This document shows positions 15,725 through 20,799 of a stretch of 20,799 nt of DNA, one piece after another. How positions within the stretch are numbered: the first letter of the stretch is position 1; every line of letters starts with the position of its first letter. A program made the translations under genes and the position numbers. The notes beneath the pieces are model-generated. The model ran no database searches. It saw nothing but the letters and a program-made list of their open reading frames with translations, and was not told where the DNA came from. This DNA comes from Alphaproteobacteria bacterium (GTDB lineage: Bacteria; Pseudomonadota; Alphaproteobacteria; Rhizobiales; Beijerinckiaceae). The DNA is taken from NCBI GenBank assembly GCA_009921785.1, contig RFXE01000008.1:1-20799 (forward strand), written 5' to 3'.

Positions 15725-16531
15725 TCAAAGACGGACAACAAATCCTTTTGAAATATAGTTACGAACTAAATAGATCATCGCTATTCCGGGAATGAGCGAA
15801 AAAACCGTCATGGCCATCACAAGACCAATATCGGTTTGAAACGAAAATAAAGCATTAATGGCCATCGTAATCGGCTTACCTGCTGTCACGGTCAAGATAC
15901 GCGCAAAGACAACCTCTACCCAAGAAAAAATAAAACAAAAAAATGCCGCCACGGCGATGCCTGGTGCAAGCGCTGGGATAAGAAGAGTAAGAAAGAAACG
16001 GGGCAATGAATAACCGTCAATAAAGGCAGTCTCATCAAACTCACGAGGAATTTCAGAAATGAAGCTTTCCAATATCCAAATGGCTATAGGGATATTGAAC
16101 AGGCAATGGACAAGCCCAATGCCAATTGGTGAATTGACCAAATCAAATTCCGCAAAGAGAAGAAAAATAGGAAGTGATAATGAAACAGGTGGGGTTACAC
16201 GAAAAGTAAGTAGCAATAACAAAATATGTCGATCACCAATGAAGCGATATCGCGAAAACGCGTAAGCTGCTGGCAAGCCGGCAAGTAAACACAGAACAAC
16301 ATTTAATATAACATAGGTCAACGAATTAGAGAGAGAGGCAACAAGTACGGGCGATTTAAATATGTTTAGATAATTGACCAACCCAATCGACCCAACAGTC
16401 GCCTCTGGATGCGCTTTTGTTGCTATAAAACTTAAGAAAATTGTCTGTACAAGCGGTAAAAGAATAAAAGCAGCCAGAAGACACAGAAGCCCGCTCCTCA
16501 TTAATATTTTTGACAATGAAATACGGGTCAT
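15725..16531 (-). CDS. GlpQ-like ABC permease, second copy (orphan pair)
   Basis: A MalG-type inner-membrane permease of 268 residues with six hydrophobic segments. The EAA loop EFDETAFIDGYSLPRFFLTL parallels GlpQ (EIDETASIDGYSFPRFFGKI), and the C-terminus LVRNYISKGFVVRL parallels FVRNYIAKGFALGRV. AAYAFSRYRFIGDRH is also shared. The ATG overlaps the stop of the preceding permease as ATGA. It ends 56 bases from glpK, convergently. No ATPase or binding protein follows. It could share GlpS/GlpT and GlpV, or parts encoded elsewhere. Base composition is visibly more AT-rich than glpQ, so it is not a recent duplicate. Confidence 0.85.
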   Translation of the reverse strand: MTRISLSKILMRSGLLCLLAAFILLPLVQTIFLSFIATKAHPEATVGSIGLVNYLNIFKSPVLVASLSNSLTYVILNVVLCLLAGLPAAYAFSRYRFIGDRHILLLLLTFRVTPPVSLSLPIFLLFAEFDLVNSPIGIGLVHCLFNIPIAIWILESFISEIPREFDETAFIDGYSLPRFFLTLLIPALAPGIAVAAFFCFIFSWVEVVFARILTVTAGKPITMAINALFSFQTDIGLVMAMTVFSLIPGIAMIYLVRNYISKGFVVRL

Positions 16532-17421
16532 TTGATTTTCTCCGTACCCGTAAATATATCGCCATCTCCATCGGACCGGCGATCAACCCAAATTCGAAAG
16601 AGCCAGGCAACCGTAATAACAATCAAGAATGATAACATTGAGCGTGCCGCCGCAGGGCCGTAGTTGAAACCCTTGATGTCTTCACTTAGATCAAGAGATA
16701 AAAATGTTGTCGCATTCTGAGGCCCACCTGCATTAATTGCGAAAGCCTCGGTATTGATCATAAAACTATCAACAAAACGAAGAAGAATGGCGATTGAAAG
16801 CGCATTGATGATTTTTGGAAATTCAATATAGCGAAACACGGCAATATCGGAAGCGCCATCAATCGCTGCCGCTCGATAATAGGCTTCAGGAATTCCTGTA
16901 AATCCTGCATAAGCAAGAATAGTTACGAGACCAAGCCAGTGCCAGGTATCAATCACGATGAGAAGAATCCACGTGTGAATGGGATTAAATTTGTAATCGA
17001 TCACCATTCCCGAAAATGTAAATAATTTTCCAAGAATTCCGGACTTCAAGTCGATTAGACTCTGCCACATCATCGCGATCATATTCCACGGAACGACCAA
17101 AGGCAGAGCAACCAACATCAAAACAAAAATGCGCGCAGGTCCCATACGCGCAACCATGCGTGCTAGGGCAACGCCGAGAGACACTTGGACGGTCAATGCT
17201 AAAATTGAGAAGAGTACACTTCGTCCGAAGCTCTCATAAAATCGGCTTGAGGTTATGATTTGGCGATACCATTGATCGCCAACCCAATAGGCTTCGCGGA
17301 TTGTGAAAAGATCGAAGAATGAATAATTGAACGCTGCAAGCAAGGGCACAATCCCGACCACGCCCATAATGACAAGCGATGGGATCATCAACACAGCCGC
17401 CCTATTATCGTATTTTTTCAC
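16528..17421 (-). CDS. GlpP-like ABC permease, second copy (orphan pair)
   Basis: A MalF-type permease. I place the start at the second GTG (17421), which gives VKKYDNRAAV, aligned with MKPYNNRAW of GlpP, and exactly the same length (297 residues); GACGAGG lies just upstream. A GTG five codons earlier (17436) directly follows a stop codon and has no ribosome site. Shared features with GlpP include VALPLVVPWNMI, DTWHWLGLVTILAYAGF, the EAA-type loop AAAIDGASDIAVFRYIEFP and AGGPQNATTFLSLDL. It is the first gene of the pair, preceded by a gene-poor stretch. Function as a second glycerol or related polyol channel is inferred from paralogy only. Confidence 0.83.
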   Translation of the reverse strand: MKKYDNRAAVLMIPSLVIMGVVGIVPLLAAFNYSFFDLFTIREAYWVGDQWYRQIITSSRFYESFGRSVLFSILALTVQVSLGVALARMVARMGPARIFVLMLVALPLVVPWNMIAMMWQSLIDLKSGILGKLFTFSGMVIDYKFNPIHTWILLIVIDTWHWLGLVTILAYAGFTGIPEAYYRAAAIDGASDIAVFRYIEFPKIINALSIAILLRFVDSFMINTEAFAINAGGPQNATTFLSLDLSEDIKGFNYGPAAARSMLSFLIVITVAWLFRIWVDRRSDGDGDIFTGTEKIK

Positions 17422-17475
17422 AGCCTCGTCTCGCACTTAAATAAGAGGATTAAGTGAATCGAAGAGGATCGGGGA

Positions 17476-17481
17476 TGTCAA
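17476..17481 (-). promoter_or_regulatory. Candidate -35 element for the orphan permease pair
   Basis: A perfect TTGACA on the minus strand, 54 bases upstream of the chosen start of the GlpP-like gene. No good -10 is found at 16-18 bases; TTCACT is the best at 17, and CTTAAT lies at 21. It therefore remains a weak promoter call. Confidence 0.25.
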
Positions 17482-17987
17482 CACGATCTCAGTTGATCAT
17501 GAATGGCGGCAAAATTTCATACCGCCTAGAAAGGGGAGTAAAGGCATCGGCATCTAAGGATTCCATCTGGCTGAAACACTTTGAGGCACTCTCAATCTAT
17601 GACTTAGAATACGCATACAAAAATAACGTGATGAGACTTATTCGTTGGCGCAACAGACTGTGTTTTATTCGATAATTATATTTATCGCTTTTCAAGCAGG
17701 CGCGCCTCAGCGGTTAGTGTAGCGAGCTTTAGGATCACACTAATTCTTTCTTCCGCGCGGAGGGCGCTTTGCGGAGACGCACATACTCCTCGCTCTTATG
17801 CTGATCAATTACGTGAGATATCAGCTAGAAGGGCCCTTACCGCCTTCGGGTTTTTGCAATGCGCTGGAGCATTTTGAGAGGCGAAAACTCCGAGGCTTCG
17901 CCGAGGGGAAGAGCGCCCGATGCAGACGATCTTGTGAATCGTTTGCGGCGCGAACGGGCTGCAGGTCCAAGAAACAATGCGAACCCA

Positions 17988-18018
17988 AGAAACACAAAAG
18001 CCCTCCTTACGGAGGGCT
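17988..18018 (-). terminator. Hairpin terminator
   Basis: AGCCCTCC (17999-18006) and GGAGGGCT (18011-18018) form a perfect 8-bp stem with a 4-base TTAC/GTAA loop. On the minus strand TTTTGTGTTTC follows, giving an intrinsic terminator; on the plus strand CTTTG follows, which is weaker. No protein gene ends just upstream on the minus strand, but a tRNA-like CCA end does (18033-18045). Confidence 0.65.
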
Positions 18019-18032
18019 CTTTGCGTAGAATT

Positions 18033-18045
18033 TGGTTGCGGGGGC
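18033..18045 (-). other. tRNA 3'-end-like fragment ending in CCA
   Basis: On the minus strand the sequence reads GCCCCCGCAACCA, identical to the usual 3' end of bacterial initiator tRNA-Met, and a terminator hairpin follows 14 bases later, as after a real tRNA gene. Upstream the T-arm is not present (GGGGATTGCAG instead), so this is at most a fragment, such as an attachment-site scar. Thirteen bases can match by chance. Confidence 0.25.
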
Positions 18046-18053
18046 CTGCAATC

Positions 18054-18110
18054 CCCGAGATTTTCAGCTATTTTGCCCCATTTAACGTTCGATAAAGCTG
18101 AAATCTTGGG
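18054..18110. repeat. Long imperfect inverted repeat
   Basis: CCCGAGATTTTCAGCT (18054-18069) and AGCTGAAATCTTGGG (18096-18110) are inverted copies, differing by one missing A and one C/T change that leaves a G·T pair in RNA, with a 26-base spacer. It could be a structured RNA, an operator or a mobile-element end; nothing in the sequence decides between these. Confidence 0.5.
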
Positions 18111-18355
18111 CTCACAGCCACCTTTACCGAACAAAAATACATAAATGACTCATCCACTGAAAAATTCACCGATTTGTTGTTGACTAGAGTTTCTTGGGTT
18201 CAAGCGTGGTGAATATCAAGGATTGAAGAAAGCTCATCGACTACCTCGGCCTGACCCCCAATCGGGCGATCCAGTGGATATTTTAGCTTAGGATAGCGTA
18301 TGGCGCTAGGCGTAGTGTCTTAGCCACCTAAAGTTGAGCCACTATAGTGCTGCTG

Positions 18356-18393
18356 AAGAGGATTGAACTCTCGACCTCTCCCTAACGAGGAGA
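18356..18393 (-). pseudogene. Possible decayed tRNA, 3' half (Asn-GUU-like)
   Basis: On the minus strand there is a 5-bp anticodon-type stem TCTCC/GGAGA with a seven-base loop TCGTTAG (GTT at the anticodon place), then a four-base variable segment GGTC, then a T-arm GAGAG-TTCAATC-CTCTT. The spacing is right for a class I tRNA. Against a working gene: position 33 is C rather than T, no proper D-arm or matching acceptor stem is present, and no CCA follows. Confidence 0.25.
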
Positions 18394-18632
18394 AGACACA
18401 ATAAGATCGGTTGCTCTAGACTGCTACTAATACTCAACTTGCAAAGATCAACCGGCTCCTCAATACTCGTCCTCGTAAGCGTCTCGGATACAAAACGCCT
18501 CACGAGATATTTACAAACTCACTAAACTGCGTTGCACTTCGTGCGTGAATCCAAAATCTAAAAAAACTAGTCCTAACTTAAACTTTAAATCTAAAGAAAA
18601 CAAAGCACGCAAAGACTAAATTGGAGAAAAAA

Positions 18633-19187
18633 ATGCCTTCTTTATATGAAATCGCTCTTGATGAACTAAAAAAAGTATTTTTCAAAGTTGACGATAAAGA
18701 GGTTGATAAAGCTCTGAATATGATAGCCAAAGCACGAAAAATTGTCGTTTTTGGCGGCGGTCGAGAAAAATTGCAGATTATGGGCTTTGCAATGCGACTC
18801 TTTCATATGGGTCTTCAGGCCTCTGTCGAGGGGGATATGACGACGCCAGCCGTGAAGAAGGGTGATTTATTTATTGTCACATGCGGTCCAGGCGAAATTT
18901 CTACAGCGCTTGCATTAATGGAAGTTGCAAAAAAAGCTGGAGCCACGATCTTATTTATAACAGCTCAACCAAGGGGAAGGGCTGCTAAGTTTGCTAATTT
19001 TGTTTTGACAGTGCCCGCACAAACAATGGCTGATGACCGCGGTACTCGAAAAACATCAGTCTTACCAATGGGATCCTTGTATGAAGGTTCGTTATTTATA
19101 CTCTTTGAGGTTATGATTTTGAAATTGCGGGAAAAGCTAAAAATATCACCACAAACAATGCGATCAAATCATACAAATCTTGAATAA
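18633..19187 (+). CDS. SIS-domain protein, 6-phospho-3-hexuloisomerase-like
   Basis: A 184-residue single-SIS-domain protein, probably a sugar-phosphate isomerase or binding protein in the cytosol. The ATG at 18633 follows GGAG with a seven-base A-run spacer; a TTG four codons earlier overlaps that ribosome site. The pattern KIVVFGGGREKLQIMGFAM (36-54), GDLFIVTCGPGEIST (77-91) and SVLPMGSLYEGSLF (142-155) follows the order of hexuloisomerases. The usual Ser-containing GAGRS and SGSGET stretches are replaced by GGGREK and CGPGEI, so the substrate may differ. The gene is markedly AT-rich compared with the glp genes. It is convergent with the GMC oxidoreductase, with a five-base gap between the stops. 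Confidence 0.75.
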   Translation: MPSLYEIALDELKKVFFKVDDKEVDKALNMIAKARKIVVFGGGREKLQIMGFAMRLFHMGLQASVEGDMTTPAVKKGDLFIVTCGPGEISTALALMEVAKKAGATILFITAQPRGRAAKFANFVLTVPAQTMADDRGTRKTSVLPMGSLYEGSLFILFEVMILKLREKLKISPQTMRSNHTNLE

Positions 19188-19192
19188 AACGA

Positions 19193-20799
19193 TTATATAT
19201 TTTTCTCGCGGAGAATAAAATTTGCACACCGTGCGCCCAACATCATTGCCGGAGCATTCGTGTTACCGGCATTTATGTTTGGCATTGCAGAAAGATCGCA
19301 AATGCGTAAACCGTCAACCCCGCGCACCCGCAAACGCGAATCCAAAACGGCAAATTCATCTCCGGGTGGTCCCATACGGCATGTTCCACTCGGATGATAA
19401 TTTGTTTTCACAAATTTTTTGCAATGTGCTTCGAGATCGTTGTCGTTCGGTTCGGCGATGCTTGGATTTACAATGCGATCAATATATTCTGCCAACGGTG
19501 ACGTCTTGAACGCGTTTAGAAAAAATTTCTGCGCTGCGACCATAAGAGCCATGTCACTCGGATCGGCAAGCAGATTTGGAGAAATCAGAGGCATATCATC
19601 CGGATTTGATGACTTTAGCCTGACATATCCTCGTGATTTAGGTTTTATAATTACAGTCGTAATGGTAATTCCGTAACCGTCTTTGACCGCACCCAGGGTA
19701 TCCCGATCAAGATAGACGATTGGAACGCAGAAGGCTTGAATAGACGGAGTATCATCCCGATTGACCGGATTGATAAAGGCGCCAGCTTCAACACCGGCAG
19801 ATAGAATTGGACCCGAGCCGAAGAGAATGAATTGCAATCCGTTCTTAAGCATTCTCAAGCCAGAACCCTGTTTATAATAACCATAGGGTCCGTTTGTAAA
19901 AGCTGTCATTGGGACCTCGGGGTGATCAATCAAATTTTCACCGACGCCCTTAAGATTATTGATGCAGGTGATGCCGTGCTCTTCAAGATGATGGGCTGGT
20001 CCTACTCCGGACAGCATAAGAAGTTTTGGTGAAATGAGCGCCCCTGCGGCGAGGATAATTTCCCGATCCGCATACACGGTCTCAAGGTTGCCGCTGCTAT
20101 TTTTAAACACAACGCCATGCGCCCGATTTTTTTCAATGAGTATTTTCTGCACCCGGGAATGAAGTCGAATCTCCAAGTTTTTATGATGCTTTAAGGGTTC
20201 CAGAAATGCATAATAGGCACTGCTTCGTTTGCCTTTTCTATTTGTAAATTGATAATAACCAACACCGCGTTGACTGGGGCCATTGAAATCCGAGTTAAAA
20301 GGCTCACCTAAAGTCTGAATACTTTGAATAAACCATTTTGATAATTCATCAATATATCCGGGGTCGGAAACAAGCACCGGACCTTGCGCGTTATGCAGTT
20401 CATTGACGAGACGATTATTGCCTTCCATATTTCGGAAAATCGGCAAAACATCTTTCCAGCTCCATCCCGGATAATCATTATCCGAGCGAAGCAACTCATC
20501 CCACTCATCATAATCAGATGGTCTCCCGCGCATATAAACTTGCGCGTTTACCGAGGATCCTCCTCCTAGCACATTTCCCTGCGGAATATCATGAACGCGA
20601 CCGTCGAGATGTGCCTGCGGCAGCGTATGATGATAATGCATAAATTTGCTTCCGTTGATCATCTTGAATATGCCAGGCGGCATATCGAGAAGCGGATGAC
20701 GATGAGAGTGCCCCCCTTCAAGAATCAGAATTTTCAAATTTTTTTCATGCGCCAATGTACCGGCTGCGGCACAGCCCGACGAACCGCCGCCAATTATAA
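19193..20799 (-). CDS. GMC-family FAD oxidoreductase (choline/alcohol dehydrogenase-like), 5' end outside window
   Basis: A flavin alcohol oxidoreductase truncated by the window edge; about a dozen N-terminal residues are missing. The visible start reads IIGGGSSGCAAAGTLA, the FAD-binding fold. The GMC signature 1 region is GNVLGGGSSVNAQVYMRG, signature 2 is GALISPKLLMLSGVGP, and the active-site block is NYHPSGTCRMG, with the C-terminal GNTNAPAMMLG supplying the second catalytic position as Asn. Size (about 550 residues when complete) is normal for choline dehydrogenase and polyol or alcohol dehydrogenase relatives. There is no signal peptide in the visible part. The substrate is unknown; a polyol would suit the neighbourhood, but that is inference. 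Confidence 0.9.
   Translation of the reverse strand, partial: IIGGGSSGCAAAGTLAHEKNLKILILEGGHSHRHPLLDMPPGIFKMINGSKFMHYHHTLPQAHLDGRVHDIPQGNVLGGGSSVNAQVYMRGRPSDYDEWDELLRSDNDYPGWSWKDVLPIFRNMEGNNRLVNELHNAQGPVLVSDPGYIDELSKWFIQSIQTLGEPFNSDFNGPSQRGVGYYQFTNRKGKRSSAYYAFLEPLKHHKNLEIRLHSRVQKILIEKNRAHGVVFKNSSGNLETVYADREIILAAGALISPKLLMLSGVGPAHHLEEHGITCINNLKGVGENLIDHPEVPMTAFTNGPYGYYKQGSGLRMLKNGLQFILFGSGPILSAGVEAGAFINPVNRDDTPSIQAFCVPIVYLDRDTLGAVKDGYGITITTVIIKPKSRGYVRLKSSNPDDMPLISPNLLADPSDMALMVAAQKFFLNAFKTSPLAEYIDRIVNPSIAEPNDNDLEAHCKKFVKTNYHPSGTCRMGPPGDEFAVLDSRLRVRGVDGLRICDLSAMPNINAGNTNAPAMMLGARCANFILREKNI

Larger units (their letters stand above)
17437..18632. other. Gene-poor region of about 1.2 kb between the permease pair and the SIS gene
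   Basis: No convincing protein gene is visible on either strand. Open frames at 17454-17675 (plus) and 17805-18134 (minus) lack family patterns. The stretch holds a hairpin terminator (17999-18018), a tRNA 3'-end-like sequence (18033-18045), a long inverted repeat (18054-18110) and a possible decayed tRNA (18356-18393). The last 150 bases are AT-rich and probably include the promoter of the SIS gene. The mix of fragments suggests a recombination or island boundary. Confidence 0.45.

Noticed and set aside
17454..17675. Plus-strand 73-codon frame (internal ATG at 17475)
   Set aside because: It covers the likely promoter of the permease pair and its translation resembles nothing I know. A real small gene is not excluded, but support is too weak.
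17805..18134. Minus-strand 109-codon frame in the gene-poor region
   Set aside because: It spans the terminator hairpin, the CCA-end fragment and the inverted repeat, and its residues show no domain. A second frame nearby (HKSEEYVRLRKAPSARKKE) looks protein-like but is too short to support a gene remnant.
1..20799. CRISPR array, insertion sequence or integrase
   Set aside because: No regularly spaced repeats, transposase or integrase motifs were seen on either strand.

Overview
The window looks like an alphaproteobacterial chromosome or large plasmid, most likely from the Rhizobiales. It is dominated by periplasmic-binding-protein ABC importers. The central cluster has the gene content and order of the rhizobial glycerol-uptake locus (glpR, glpD, glpS, glpT, glpP, glpQ, glpU, glpV, with glpK divergent). 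Assignments come from reading protein motifs; no database search was run.

Layout, left to right. (1) 1-3372, minus strand: an ABC importer of unknown, probably sugar or polyol, substrate. Transcription order is solute-binding protein, MalF-type permease, MalG-type permease, a 65-residue membrane protein, and an ATPase of which only the first nine codons are in the window. The MalG-type permease appears to carry an in-frame internal deletion that removes the EAA loop. A palindromic operator overlaps the likely promoter of the operon at about 3.5 kb. (2) 3774-5033, minus: glycerate 2-kinase (MOFRL family), with a short coupled reading frame just upstream. (3) 5600-13173, minus: the glycerol operon glpD-glpS-glpT-glpP-glpQ-glpU-glpV, tightly packed with ATGA/GTGA overlaps and closed by a strong intrinsic terminator at 5524-5556. 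(4) 13290-14075, minus: glpR, with a phased array of half-sites between it and glpD; glpK is divergent (14172-15668, plus). (5) 15725-17421, minus: a second GlpP/GlpQ-like permease pair with no ATPase or binding protein beside it. (6) About 17.44-18.63 kb: a gene-poor stretch with a terminator, tRNA-like fragments and an inverted repeat. (7) 18633-19187, plus: an AT-rich SIS-domain sugar-phosphate isomerase-like gene, convergent with a GMC-family oxidoreductase (19193 to the right edge, 5' end missing).

How the genes work together. GlpV captures glycerol in the periplasm, GlpP/GlpQ with GlpU form the membrane part, and GlpS/GlpT supply ATP hydrolysis. GlpK phosphorylates glycerol, GlpD oxidises glycerol-3-phosphate to dihydroxyacetone phosphate, and GlpR is the expected repressor. 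Glycerate kinase feeds another three-carbon compound into lower glycolysis. The most interesting points are the complementary motif losses in GlpS and GlpT, which predict one canonical and one degenerate ATP site, the deleted permease, the orphan permease pair and the tRNA-like scar region.
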